From Syntrophorhabdaceae bacterium (GTDB lineage: Bacteria; Desulfobacterota; Syntrophorhabdia; Syntrophorhabdales; Syntrophorhabdaceae), in contig JAGOOA010000024.1 in assembly GCA_017992765.1 (NCBI GenBank), forward strand, positions 1 through 35,752: DNA of 35,752 bases, written 5' to 3'. This document shows positions 16,116-24,345 of the stretch, piece after piece. The first letter of the stretch is position 1; each line of letters opens with the position of its first letter. Both the position numbers and the translations under genes were made by a program. The notes under the pieces are model-generated. The model had not been told where the DNA came from. It saw only the letters and a list, made by a program, of their open reading frames with translations, and searched no databases.

Positions 16116-16713
16116 GCCCGATGGTGCTGCGAGGTGCATCGCCGTAATTATGTCCGGGAGCAACGATCGTATCGTCGGGAAGGGCAAAGAGCTTGTTTCT
16201 CACGGAAGACAGGAGGACCTCCCAGGAGCCGCCGTCGAGATCTGTCCTGCCCACGCCGCCTACGAACAGCGTGTCGCCGGTGAATACCATGCCCTTGTGG
16301 TAGAGCGATATGCTTCCAGGCGAGTGCCCCGGCGTGTGGATCACCTGGAGGGACGTTTCCCCGATGTTGATATAGTCCCCGTCCTTTACCGTTATGTCCG
16401 CCGCCGGCGACGGTTCCCCGCCGAACATGCTGACAGAATACGGCGACTGGTGGGAAAGGCTGTAGGCCTCTTTCTCGTGGATGATGATCTCCGCGCCGGT
16501 AAGGTCTTTCATTCTTTTGTTGCCCATGATATGGTCCACATGGCAATGGGTATTGACGATGTATTTGATGGTGTACCCTCTGTCCGCGGCCTCCTTGAGG
16601 ATCTTTTCGCACTCAGCCGCCGGGTCGATAACGAGGGCATCCTTTGTTACTTTGCATGCCACGATATATGCGAAGACCGCAAAACTGCCAACCTGCATCT
16701 GTTTTACAAACAT
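16069..16713 (-). CDS. Metallo-beta-lactamase-fold hydrolase, glyoxalase II-like
   Basis: A 214-residue MBL-fold protein. Metal ligands are in THCHVDH (about 55-61), HTPGHSPGS, FTGDTLF and APGHNYG. The C-terminal NPYVGQRG resembles the NP(F/Y) ending of YcbL/GloB-type thioester hydrolases. The substrate is unknown; a glutathione-type thioester is only one option. GGGAGG lies 6 bases before the ATG. It is the first gene of the unit with the patatin and elyC-like genes. Confidence 0.87.
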   Translation of the reverse strand: MFVKQMQVGSFAVFAYIVACKVTKDALVIDPAAECEKILKEAADRGYTIKYIVNTHCHVDHIMGNKRMKDLTGAEIIIHEKEAYSLSHQSPYSVSMFGGEPSPAADITVKDGDYINIGETSLQVIHTPGHSPGSISLYHKGMVFTGDTLFVGGVGRTDLDGGSWEVLLSSVRNKLFALPDDTIVAPGHNYGDAPRSTIGHEKAYNPYVGQRGGY

Positions 16714-16815
16714 AGTAGCCTCCCAGCGTGATAATCATAATACTTTTTAGTGCTGTTTTTCAAATTTTTTGATAATATCTTACGCTGTGTGGAGCGAATC
16801 CTATCAGGAGGAAGA

Positions 16816-17517
16816 ATGAAGCCCGTATACATTGAAGCGAGAGACCTTCCCGATGCGTGGTTCCAGTGCATCTACCGGATCTTCGAGGACGGCGGGGTCC
16901 ATGAATATGTCATCGACAGGGGCTCCTTCGAGGGTCAAAAGAGAAGGGAGTTCGACCTGGTCATGGTCAATATCAAGTATCCGGGCACGCAGCCGCTCAT
17001 CCCGGACATACCCTCTGAGCTTGGCATCCCCGCCCCTACGTCGATGTCGTATGTTGAAGAGTATCTCCAGTATCTGATGACGGACAAGAAGGCCGAGAAC
17101 GAGCTTTATACATACGGAGAAAGGCTTACAAACCCCAAGGTCTGCATTGACGGAAAGGAATGCGCAATAGGGATCAACCCGGTGATGGAGGTGATCAGGA
17201 TCTATAAAGAAGGCAAGTACGGGACAAACCAGGCCATTATGGAGGTGGGCATGCCGCAGGACATCGTTCTCGAGGACCCGCCGTGCCTGCGCCTTATCGA
17301 TACGCGGCTTATGAACAACAGGCTGCACTTCGTGCTCTACTTCAGGAGCTGGGACCTCTGGGCCGGATTCCCATCGAACCTCGCCGCCATTCAGCTTCTC
17401 AAGGAATACATGTGCCATGAGATAGGCGTTGAGGACGGCACCATCACCGCCGTCAGCAAAGGCCTCCACCTCTACGAATACACCTTCGGGCTGGCATTAC
17501 AGAGGCTGAGGAGATAA
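16816..17517 (+). CDS. Thymidylate synthase, methanogen-like short type
   Basis: A 233-residue ThyA-fold protein. EDPPCLRL places the catalytic cysteine at C157; FRSWDLWAGFPSNLA carries the Arg-Ser-x-Asp phosphate site (R177, S178, D180) and N188. LHLYEY near the C-terminus matches the ThyA HxY region. The N-terminus (IEARDLPDAWFQ) and overall length differ from bacterial ThyA (about 264 residues) and resemble the archaeal/methanogen-type family. It should methylate dUMP, but related enzymes hydroxymethylate dCMP, so the exact substrate is inferred. AGGAGGA 3 bases before ATG 16816 decides this start over an upstream in-frame one. Confidence 0.83.
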   Translation: MKPVYIEARDLPDAWFQCIYRIFEDGGVHEYVIDRGSFEGQKRREFDLVMVNIKYPGTQPLIPDIPSELGIPAPTSMSYVEEYLQYLMTDKKAENELYTYGERLTNPKVCIDGKECAIGINPVMEVIRIYKEGKYGTNQAIMEVGMPQDIVLEDPPCLRLIDTRLMNNRLHFVLYFRSWDLWAGFPSNLAAIQLLKEYMCHEIGVEDGTITAVSKGLHLYEYTFGLALQRLRR

Positions 17518-17523
17518 GAGCCG

Positions 17524-17685
17524 ATGGCTCATAGCTGATAGAAAAGTATATCGTATATAGTATGTCGTATACTGTGAACTGCAAAAAAAACGATGAACAT
17601 CCGTAAAGCGTAAGGGGTTTAATCGCCGAACGCATTACGCCGAGCGTTCTTTTAAGAATACGATATACGAACTACGATATACGAT
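17524..17685. repeat. Nested composite palindrome
   Basis: Between convergent genes. A GGCTCATAGCTGATAG word (17526-17541) is followed by outer TCGTATATAGTATGTCG arms (17546-17571) facing an inverted arm CGATATACGAACTACG (17659-17685). Inside lies a CGTAAAGCGTAAGGGG / CGCATTACGCC pair. One word family is nested inside another. Confidence 0.72.
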
Positions 17686-17706
17686 CTTCATGAGCTGTCT
17701 TTCGCG

Positions 17707-18588
17707 TTACGGTTGTTTCCCGTAGAGAAGCATCTTTTCATATCTTTCCCGGATGGTCTTCTGGACCGTTGCAATGTCACCGCCCTCATTGTACACCCGG
17801 GTATCATATCTGTTCGTCTCCGGATCGAGTATCGTGATGAAGAGGTTATCTCCCCGCGAAGGTATCATCTCGATGAAGACCCTCCTCTGGTAGAGGAACG
17901 AGATGCCATAGAATGTAGATTCTATGACCGCGTCCTTGCAGTTATATGCGGTGAAGCTCAAAAGCTCGTTTATGGCATCCCGGAAGGCCTCTGATGATAT
18001 CCGTTCCAGGTGATTTTTTACATAGGGCTCTTTCAGGCACCTCTTGATGTCGATCTCGATCGATGCGGGACCTGGTTCCCCGGCAAGCCTGCTGAAATGA
18101 TTGGCATAGTCAACGATCTCATGGTACGTGTAGGTATCTTTTTCCCATAACCCCTGAAAGACCTTGCCCGCTTCTTCCCATGAAAGTTCCTTCGCCGTAT
18201 CTATGAACAGATTTCTCCGAAGCACGCGGTCGTAGAAGTTCTCGATGCCGAGCCGCTCCATCCTGCTATCCACATAGAGGCTCCATATCTGGTTGTAGCG
18301 CTCCCGCACGTCAGGCTCTTTTTCTTCGTCGGGTGTTATCTTCGGATCATACTGAAAAGCCGGGTTCAGGACGTCCTGGATGTACAGAAAAAGCCGGTAG
18401 ACCCTTCCATATAAAAAGGCATCGTCATCCCAGATAATGATCTTCACATCGAGATGCCCTTTTTTTCGTTTTATGAGGGCCTTTTCCTGCCAGGGAGAAT
18501 CTGTTTTTTCAATGAAGAGGTTCTTTACGGAGGAATTCAGACCGAGCTGTGCGATGATGTCCTCAGCGACGGTCCTTATATCTTCCAC
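17707..18588 (-). CDS. Uncharacterised 293-residue cytoplasmic protein
   Basis: Not recognised. The protein is rich in charged and aromatic residues and has no signal peptide, TM segment or cysteine cluster. It looks alpha-helical through about residue 225, then beta-rich (VFIEMIPSRGDNLFITILD). The segment IIWDDDAFLYGRVYRLFLY is the most distinctive. It starts 4 bp after the upstream anchored protein ends, so the two form an operon and probably act together. Codon use looks like its neighbours. Confidence 0.75.
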   Translation of the reverse strand: MEDIRTVAEDIIAQLGLNSSVKNLFIEKTDSPWQEKALIKRKKGHLDVKIIIWDDDAFLYGRVYRLFLYIQDVLNPAFQYDPKITPDEEKEPDVRERYNQIWSLYVDSRMERLGIENFYDRVLRRNLFIDTAKELSWEEAGKVFQGLWEKDTYTYHEIVDYANHFSRLAGEPGPASIEIDIKRCLKEPYVKNHLERISSEAFRDAINELLSFTAYNCKDAVIESTFYGISFLYQRRVFIEMIPSRGDNLFITILDPETNRYDTRVYNEGGDIATVQKTIRERYEKMLLYGKQP

Positions 18589-18592
18589 CTTC

Positions 18593-19231
18593 TTAGAATT
18601 CCCCTTCCAGGCCGTAGAGCTCGAGAAGGAGGGTCTTTGCCTTCATCCATTGAGAATCTTTTTTTGCAGAGAAAGGGGCGACCTTTATGTATTCCGACAA
18701 ATATTTTCTTCCTCTTTCAGCGTCGCCTCTTTTTGCGTAGATGTAGCCGAGGTTGAAGGCGGATGCTTCATAGATGTTCTTGTATCTCTTTTCCACATCT
18801 TCGAGCCTTTGTAATTTCAATAGAATATACTCTTTCTCGTTTTGCGGCGTCGCCGCGTCGTTGATCGCCTTTTCGTAATAGGTGCGAACAGTTTTTACAG
18901 AGGAGAGGACGTCCTTTGCAAAATCGTTTACTTTGAGCGAGGGGCCGAGGGTGCTTGTAAAGTCGTTCTTTTTGAGCTGCTCGTCAATACGTTTTAATGC
19001 AGCGCGCACGTTCGAGTCGTTGATCGAAGATTCTTTAACGGCAGCCGCAGGTCTCGGAGTTCTTTTTTCTGCGGCAGAGATGCTGCCGGGGGGGAGTGCG
19101 GCCGCCATGAAGAGCAAAGACAATATCAGGACAGAGACAAGCTTCCCGCCACCAACAGCGGGTTGCACCGCAGCCCTTTGGCCGTTGCGCGCTTTCTTTG
19201 AGGTGATTCTTGTGCGTTCCAATTGTGCCAT
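18593..19231 (-). CDS. Membrane-anchored or secreted protein with a TPR-like C-terminus
   Basis: A 212-residue protein. A basic N-terminus is followed by a hydrophobic segment (LVSVLILSLLFMAAAL, about 31-46) with a possible cleavage site at ISAAEK, then a proline/alanine linker and a helical domain. SAFNLGYIYAKRGDAERG near residue 155 looks like a single TPR unit. GGAGG 8 bases before ATG 19231 sets the start; a longer reading frame would run into tRNA-Met. It lies upstream of the uncharacterised 293-residue gene. Function unknown; a scaffold role at the envelope is a guess. Confidence 0.72.
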   Translation of the reverse strand: MAQLERTRITSKKARNGQRAAVQPAVGGGKLVSVLILSLLFMAAALPPGSISAAEKRTPRPAAAVKESSINDSNVRAALKRIDEQLKKNDFTSTLGPSLKVNDFAKDVLSSVKTVRTYYEKAINDAATPQNEKEYILLKLQRLEDVEKRYKNIYEASAFNLGYIYAKRGDAERGRKYLSEYIKVAPFSAKKDSQWMKAKTLLLELYGLEGEF

Positions 19232-19277
19232 CAGATATACCTCCGGAATGGTATGTGCGTGAAGGTTATAAGTAAAA

Positions 19278-19351
19278 TGGCGGTGCAGGGAATTGAACCC
19301 CGGACACTGCGGATATGAGCCGCATGCTCTAACCATCTGAGCTACACCGCC
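19278..19351 (-). tRNA. tRNA-Met (CAU), elongator type
   Basis: A 74-base tRNA. Acceptor GGCGGTG pairs with CACCGCC, with discriminator A and no encoded CCA. The anticodon arm TGCGG-CTCATAT-CCGCA gives CAU. The GGCTCATA context favours elongator Met; a lysidine-modified tRNA-Ile2 also has CAU and is the alternative. The T-arm has one G-U pair. Confidence 0.93.
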
Positions 19352-19359
19352 GCGCTGTT

Positions 19360-19388
19360 TTTATATGATATAATGCGGCCGTTGTCAA
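19360..19388 (-). promoter_or_regulatory. tRNA-Met promoter
   Basis: On the minus strand consensus TTGACA (19383-19388), 17-bp spacer, TATAAA (19360-19365), ending 8 bp before the tRNA 5' end. Confidence 0.68.
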
Positions 19389-19477
19389 TAGAAAATAGCC
19401 AAAGATAATAGAGGGTTCTGTCATTTTTATTCTGCGGGGAGACAATTTGTGGTATAAGGATTGGACCGGTCACCGAT

Positions 19478-20200
19478 ATGAAGCTGACGATACTCGGCAC
19501 AGGAACTTCGACGCCATCTCTCAAACGCGGTTCCGCCTCGTATCTGTTGACGACAAGGAAGCGGAAGATATTGGTGGATATAGGCCCTGCTGTGGTGCGG
19601 CGGCTCCTGGAATGCGGTTATTCGGTAACGGATATCGACGTTATCGCCATTACCCATTTTCACGTGGACCACACGGCAGATCTGTCAACTTTCTTGTTTG
19701 CATGCAATTACGGCGAAGAGGCGAGGACAAAGCCGCTTAAGATAATAGGCGGTCCGGGGGTGCGCAGGTTTTACAGCGGGCTCAGGAAGATCTATCGCTG
19801 GATCGCGCCAAAATCCTACGAGCTTTCGATCGTCACGATGAAAAGAGGAGCGCTGCGGCTCGACGGCATAGCGATCGAGGCGTTCCCCGTGAACCATAAC
19901 AGGGAGAGCATCGGAATAAGGGTGCAGGAGAGGAAGGCCGTGGCGTTTACCGGTGATACCGCGTACTCGAAGAACCTCGCAAAGCTTGCCGCCGGGGCAG
20001 ACCTTCTCGTTGCGGAATGCTCTTTCCCGTTCCGGACAATGAAGGGGCATATGAACCTCGATGCGATCGGGAAACTCACCATGGAGGCAAAACCGAAACG
20101 GGTTATCCTCACCCACCTCGACCCCGAATGGGATGATTTCAAAGGCGTCCTCCATGCGCCCTATCTGCTGGGCGAGGATGGGATGGCAGTTGATCTGTAA
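19478..20200 (+). CDS. MBL-fold hydrolase of the RNase Z-like group
   Basis: A 240-residue MBL protein beginning KLTILGTGTSTPS, the N-terminus seen in RNase Z and related proteins. THFHVDHTADL (about 59-69) supplies the first metal ligands; later ligands are in NHNRES, AFTGDTAYS and LTHLDPEWD. It is shorter than full RNase Z and lacks an obvious exosite insertion, so tRNA 3' processing is possible but unproven. A lone tRNA gene without encoded CCA lies immediately upstream, divergently. No good Shine-Dalgarno precedes the ATG; a TATAAG box lies at 19453-19458. Confidence 0.82.
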   Translation: MKLTILGTGTSTPSLKRGSASYLLTTRKRKILVDIGPAVVRRLLECGYSVTDIDVIAITHFHVDHTADLSTFLFACNYGEEARTKPLKIIGGPGVRRFYSGLRKIYRWIAPKSYELSIVTMKRGALRLDGIAIEAFPVNHNRESIGIRVQERKAVAFTGDTAYSKNLAKLAAGADLLVAECSFPFRTMKGHMNLDAIGKLTMEAKPKRVILTHLDPEWDDFKGVLHAPYLLGEDGMAVDL

Positions 20201-20258
20201 AATAAGGCAATAGGATCAACGGCAAAGGCTTGACTCCCCGGCGAATCTTAACTTTAAC

Positions 20259-20287
20259 TTGACAGCCAGTCGAAATAGCAAGAAAAT
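20259..20287 (+). promoter_or_regulatory. Candidate promoter of the small anchored protein gene
   Basis: TTGACA (20259-20264), 17-bp spacer, GAAAAT (20282-20287). Leader about 35 bases with GGAGGG just before the ATG at 20326. Confidence 0.42.
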
Positions 20288-20325
20288 TAATACAACAGGT
20301 GAAAGAATACCGGGATGGAGGGCAT

Positions 20326-20787
20326 ATGATTAAAAATACGCTTATGAAGAATAAAAGGGGCGGGGTTGCAATATGGATTATACTGGTGCTCGCCGTTGGC
20401 GCTTTATATGCAGGATATTACTATCTTCAGGGAACTCCGCGATTCGCGCTGATTCAGTTCAAAAGGGCCATCGTGTTCAAAGATGCGGACCTTGCGGAGA
20501 AATATTTAGATATGGACGGCTTTATAAATAGATTCCTTGGAGGGCTGTCCGACGACGCCGAGAAACAAACCGTCAAGAAGCGCATCATCTATGAGATCAA
20601 CTGGCCCAGTGCAAAAAGCACCTTTGCCAGCGTTAAAGACTGGAAGGTCTTCACCGTTCCGATAAATATCGACGTTGATAATGGATCTGCCACGGCAGAA
20701 CCGGGTGAGGGCACGGATGTGAGATTGGAAAAACAAGGCGAGAGGGAATGGATAATAACGTCAATCAATTTTAATAAGGTTCAATAG
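20326..20787 (+). CDS. Small membrane-anchored protein, DUF2939-like
   Basis: About 153 residues: a lysine-rich N-terminus, one TM helix (VAIWIILVLAVGALYAGYYYL in two halves, about 11-31), and a soluble domain facing the periplasm. PRFALIQFKRAIVFKDADLAE resembles the opening of DUF2939 proteins, where GTPRYAL-type segments precede an amphipathic helix; this match is by eye. Function unknown. ATG 20326 follows GGAGGG with a short 3-4 base gap; GTG 20299 would add nine residues and cannot be excluded. Confidence 0.7.
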   Translation: MIKNTLMKNKRGGVAIWIILVLAVGALYAGYYYLQGTPRFALIQFKRAIVFKDADLAEKYLDMDGFINRFLGGLSDDAEKQTVKKRIIYEINWPSAKSTFASVKDWKVFTVPINIDVDNGSATAEPGEGTDVRLEKQGEREWIITSINFNKVQ

Positions 20788-20821
20788 GGTCGAACAGGCG
20801 CCAGGCACAGAATCACAACTG

Positions 20822-21778
20822 ATGAAAACACTTATAATAGGAACGGGAAATGTAGGCATAATGCACGGCTGGGCCTTTTCAGAGGCGGGCATCGACGTGA
20901 CCCACAAGGTGCGGAGAGGAAAGAAAGACGTATATAGAGACGGGATAACGTTGGACATCCTTGATATGCGCAAAGGGTACCCCAAAACGAGGCAGGTCCT
21001 GTATGCGCCGAAGATCACCGATGAGGTGAACCCTTCCGACGGGTATGACCTTGTCATGGTGCCGACAAAGCACTATCAGGCCGCGGAGGCTGTCAGAGAG
21101 GTAAAGGGCTCCGTGCCGGAGGCGAGGTTCCTCATGTTCTGCGCGAACTGGGAAGGGCCGGGCGAGATCGATGCGCTCCTGCCCCGTTCCCGCTATGTCT
21201 GGGGATATGCGGCGGTGAACGGCGGGTCCCTGGACGACGTATTATATGCGAACATCCGCGACGACTACAGGATCGGCATGATGGAAGGCTGCGACCGCAC
21301 TTTCCTCGATGCCGTTATGGGTATTTTCAGCAAGGCCGGGTTCAGGGCCGACTTCAAGGATAACATGATCGAGTGGCTCTGGGTGCACCACGGGACGAAT
21401 GGAGCGCTGATCGGCAGCGCCCTTTGCGCAGGAGGCCTGGCGGAGTTTGCGGAGAACCTGGAGAACGGCAGCATGGTAGGGCTATTCGTAAATTCCAGCA
21501 GGGAAGCCCTCAAGGTCCTGGAGGCAAGAGGCGTCGATGTTCGAAGATACCCGGATACCAATGTTTTCCTCAACCTGACGCCCGAACAAGCAGCAAAGGT
21601 CTACATCGATATGTTCCGATCTCCCGCAGGCCGGAGGGCCATTGCGGCGGGCCACCACAGGGGGAATATCGCCGAGATGAAGCGATACTACACCGACGTC
21701 CTGGAGAAGGGCATCGAGCTGGGCATCGATATGCCATATATGCTCTCCATGCGTGAAAGGATCGAGAGAATTACCTGA
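20822..21778 (+). CDS. Ketopantoate reductase-like (PanE/ApbA family) oxidoreductase
   Basis: A 318-residue protein. The N-terminus LIIGTGNVGIMHGWAFSEAG is a Rossmann NAD(P) site with the ApbA pattern, and VMVPTKHYQ near residue 80 matches the V(K/P)TK segment of this family. A helical C-terminal domain follows. It could reduce ketopantoate for coenzyme A synthesis, but many paralogues act on other 2-keto acids and no pan genes are near, so no symbol is given. No convincing Shine-Dalgarno is seen. Confidence 0.82.
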   Translation: MKTLIIGTGNVGIMHGWAFSEAGIDVTHKVRRGKKDVYRDGITLDILDMRKGYPKTRQVLYAPKITDEVNPSDGYDLVMVPTKHYQAAEAVREVKGSVPEARFLMFCANWEGPGEIDALLPRSRYVWGYAAVNGGSLDDVLYANIRDDYRIGMMEGCDRTFLDAVMGIFSKAGFRADFKDNMIEWLWVHHGTNGALIGSALCAGGLAEFAENLENGSMVGLFVNSSREALKVLEARGVDVRRYPDTNVFLNLTPEQAAKVYIDMFRSPAGRRAIAAGHHRGNIAEMKRYYTDVLEKGIELGIDMPYMLSMRERIERIT

Positions 21779-21798
21779 TATGCCCCTTTTCATGATAC

Positions 21799-21827
21799 TG
21801 GAAAAAAAGTCCCATATCGTATAGAAT
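21799..21827 (+). promoter_or_regulatory. Candidate promoter of the Kdo-kinase-like gene
   Basis: TGGAAA (21799-21804), 17-bp spacer, TAGAAT (21822-21827). The -10 ends 8 bp before the ATG at 21836, so the leader would be one or two bases at most. No clear Shine-Dalgarno. Confidence 0.38.
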
Positions 21828-21835
21828 CAGAGAAT

Positions 21836-22633
21836 ATGACCTTCCCTGAAAGGACCAGTTACGGCAGGTTTACTGTCTATTCCTACGGCCCGCCCGTAGA
21901 GCCGTCCCTGCTTCTCGGCGAGATGTTAAAAGGCAGGACGATCCCGGATAAGGGCAGGGGCGGGATCAGCGTTATCTCCCTCAACGGCATAACAATGGCC
22001 TGCAGGCAATATATACACGGCGGGCTGTTCCGGGCGATCACACAGGACAGGTTCTTCTCTGAGAGGCGGGCGCTCAATGAGGCGGATATCCTTCGTTACC
22101 TTTCAGAGAATAATTTCCCCGTTGTCCGTCCCTGCTTTGTTGTGGCCGAGAAAAAAGGCTTTACGAAGAGACTCTTCCTTATCACCGAATTTATCCCCGG
22201 CGCATCGGACCTGCTCGATATCTGGAGAACGGCCTCAAGAATGAGAAGGTTCAGGATAATAAAGCGCCTCGCCGGCCTCGTCAGGAGGCTTGAGCTGCTG
22301 GGGGTCTTTCACCCGGATCTCCACATAAACAATATCCTCGTCACGGGCAAGGGGGAACTCGTCCTTCTCGATTTCGACAGGGCATTTAAGAAGGCAACCG
22401 GCATAAATGATATGGAGAGGATCTTCTGGAGGCTTGACCGGTACATGGAAAAGTATGCGGGAAAAGGGATGATCGCGCCCGACATGAAGGAGAAGACGTT
22501 TTTCCTGCGTGCCTATCAAAGGCTGGCCGGATATGATATACTTTCTTCCATGGAAGAGCAGCAAAGAACGAAAAGCGTCCGGAACAGGATAGGCTGGAGT
22601 ATAGAATCGTTTTTTTATGGAGGTAAACGATGA
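21836..22633 (+). CDS. Lipopolysaccharide core kinase, KdkA/WaaP family
   Basis: A 265-residue kinase-fold protein. HPDLHINN (159-166) is the catalytic loop with D161, and LLDFDRA (D179, D181) the metal-binding motif, both diagnostic of the LPS-kinase family that phosphorylates Kdo or core heptose. The N-lobe carries the expected small-residue pattern and E117 (LITEFIPG). It is cytoplasmic with a basic C-terminus, suited to acting at the inner membrane. The stop overlaps the ATG of the following lipoprotein gene (ATGA), so the pair is coupled. Kdo versus heptose substrate is not decided by sequence. Confidence 0.83.
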   Translation: MTFPERTSYGRFTVYSYGPPVEPSLLLGEMLKGRTIPDKGRGGISVISLNGITMACRQYIHGGLFRAITQDRFFSERRALNEADILRYLSENNFPVVRPCFVVAEKKGFTKRLFLITEFIPGASDLLDIWRTASRMRRFRIIKRLAGLVRRLELLGVFHPDLHINNILVTGKGELVLLDFDRAFKKATGINDMERIFWRLDRYMEKYAGKGMIAPDMKEKTFFLRAYQRLAGYDILSSMEEQQRTKSVRNRIGWSIESFFYGGKR

Positions 22634-23229
22634 AGAAGCTGTGTGCTGTTGCTGCAATTTTTATTTTCATGACCGTTGCTTCCTGCGCAACGATTGAGGA
22701 ACATAAAGGCGCAACGTCAGGCGGTGTCATAGGAGCGGGGCTTGGCGCATTGATCGGCTCCGCCGTCGCTCCGGGCGGACACGGGTTTGAAGGGGCGCTC
22801 ATCGGCGGCATTGCCGGCGCTATCCTGGGGGGCGCGGCCGGGCACTATGGCTTTGACAAAAAGAAGACGCAGGTGGAGACGAACAATACCCACGCGTACA
22901 ACGACGCCAATGTTACCGTGAGGATCGAGACGGTTAGCGTGCACCCCAAGAAGGTCAAGGCAGGTGATAAGATCGACCTCAATATGACGTACGCCGTGCT
23001 GACCACATCGGAAGGAATAGCCCGCGTAAGGGAGATACGGGAGATCTGGATCGGCGATCACCAGCTCGGCAACCCCGAGACGACCGTCGAACACAAAGGC
23101 GGGACATACCAGTCGAACATCCCCGTATACCTGCCCAAAGATGTGAAGAAAGGCACCTACAAGGTCCTCTACAGCGTGCAGACGGCTTACTCGAAGGACA
23201 CAAGAGAGGCGAGCTTTACCGTAGACTAA
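22630..23229 (+). CDS. Glycine-zipper lipoprotein
   Basis: A 199-residue predicted lipoprotein. The signal peptide ends with VASC, giving lipidated C19. A glycine zipper follows (about 31-76), with GxxxG repeats in GAGLGALIGSAV and GGIAGAILGGAAG that should insert in or span a membrane. The C-terminal 110 residues look like a beta-sandwich (HPKKVKAGDKIDLNMTY). GGAGGT precedes the ATG within the end of the kinase gene. Related proteins sit in the outer membrane; function unknown. It ends before a large inverted repeat. Confidence 0.8.
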   Translation: MKKLCAVAAIFIFMTVASCATIEEHKGATSGGVIGAGLGALIGSAVAPGGHGFEGALIGGIAGAILGGAAGHYGFDKKKTQVETNNTHAYNDANVTVRIETVSVHPKKVKAGDKIDLNMTYAVLTTSEGIARVREIREIWIGDHQLGNPETTVEHKGGTYQSNIPVYLPKDVKKGTYKVLYSVQTAYSKDTREASFTVD

Positions 23230-23234
23230 AAGAC

Positions 23235-23454
23235 GGCTCATAGCTGATAGCTCATAGCAATTGAAAGGAGAATAACCAAACACCAATAACCAAGCTCCAA
23301 TTAATCACCAATACCCAATAACCAAGCAAAGAATTTCCACATGGTTTCCCGTTTGGGTATTTAGTTATTGAATATTGGGTATTAATTGGTGATTGATGTT
23401 TGGTTATTGGTGACTCAGATTCTGCTATGAGCTATCAGCTATCAGCTATGAGCC
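23235..23454. repeat. Large (220-bp) nested inverted repeat between convergent genes
   Basis: Outer arms GGCTCATAGCTGATAGCTCA (from 23235) and their inverse (23423-23454). Inner arms consist of CCAATAACCAA words (about 23271-23326) facing TTGGTTATTGG words (about 23355-23412). The right arm runs into the lpxL coding end and supplies its last codons and stop (GGCGGCTCATAG). Confidence 0.82.
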
Positions 23455-24339
23455 GCCCTTTTTCTTCCTCCCCCATCTCCTGTGGACCCAGAACCACTCA
23501 TCGGGATTTTTCAGGATGATGGATTCAAGGAAGGCGTTCATCTTGCGGGTGTTCTCATAGACAAGCTCATTGATGTCGCCTTTTCTCCTGAAATCAAGCG
23601 GCGCGCCGCAGACGATGGTATACCTCATAAAGCCCTTTCGCTGGGTGTAGACCGGAAGGACCGGCGTGCCGGTCTTCATGCCTATGGTGGCTACCCCCCG
23701 GGTCGTCGGCACCTTTTCTCCGAAGAACTCCACAAAGACCCCGCGGGAGCGCTTCTCCCGCTGGTCCCCGAGAATAGCGATTATCTTGTTCTCTTTGAGG
23801 TTTTTCATGACCTCCCGGCTGGTATTTGCATTGAGGATAATTGTGAGGCCTGTTGACTCCCTCAGGCTGTTGAGAAATTTATTGAGCATTGCGTGTTTTT
23901 TGAGGGGGCGGGCGAGCGCGATAACATCCCGCTCCAGCGCGTGGGAAGCCACCCCCATGATCTCCCAGTTCCCGTAATGGAAGGTGAGGGCGAGAATGCC
24001 TTTGTTAACCTTCAGGGCTTCATCGAAATAATGCCTGTTTTCAATGGTAAACCGTGTGGCATATTCTTCTTTGGGGAGATAGGGCATGAGTATGATCTCG
24101 ACAAAGTTTGTGCCCAGCTTCTCAAAGCAGCTCTTTGCTGTCGCGGCGGCCTTTGCGTCGTCATAGCCGCGGAACACCCTTTTGATATTGGCAATGGCGA
24201 CCCTCCTCCTGCCTTTCAGGAAGAAGAATCCCAGTCTTCCAAAAAAGATGCCCGTATTCCGCTGGAGGTTTTCGGGGAGAATGCGGAGCGTCTGCTGAAG
24301 GATCTTGAGGATTGTGATGAGGATCAGGTCTATCAACAC
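23446..24339 (-). CDS. Lipid A late acyltransferase (LpxL/HtrB family)
   Basis: A 297-residue inner-membrane acyltransferase. One N-terminal hydrophobic helix (about 1-20) is followed by the catalytic HYGNWE motif (H121, E126), the HX4(D/E) signature. LGDQREKRSRGVFVEFFG is the second conserved block. It should add a secondary acyl chain to Kdo-lipid A. Start is GTG 24339 (TTG 24336 is adjacent); both lie just after the Trm112-like gene, so translation is probably coupled. Chain specificity cannot be read, so no symbol is given. The final residues GGS and stop derive from a repeat arm. Confidence 0.9.
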   Translation of the reverse strand: MLIDLILITILKILQQTLRILPENLQRNTGIFFGRLGFFFLKGRRRVAIANIKRVFRGYDDAKAAATAKSCFEKLGTNFVEIILMPYLPKEEYATRFTIENRHYFDEALKVNKGILALTFHYGNWEIMGVASHALERDVIALARPLKKHAMLNKFLNSLRESTGLTIILNANTSREVMKNLKENKIIAILGDQREKRSRGVFVEFFGEKVPTTRGVATIGMKTGTPVLPVYTQRKGFMRYTIVCGAPLDFRRKGDINELVYENTRKMNAFLESIILKNPDEWFWVHRRWGRKKKGGS

Positions 24340-24345
24340 AACCGT

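Noticed and set aside
19430-19458. Promoter for the RNase Z-like gene
   Set aside because: TATAAG is acceptable but the -35 position (TTCTGC) is poor, so it was not listed as a feature.
23271-23412. Possible CRISPR array from recurring CCAATAACCAA words
   Set aside because: Units are degenerate, irregularly spaced and face inverted copies; no regular spacers and no cas genes.
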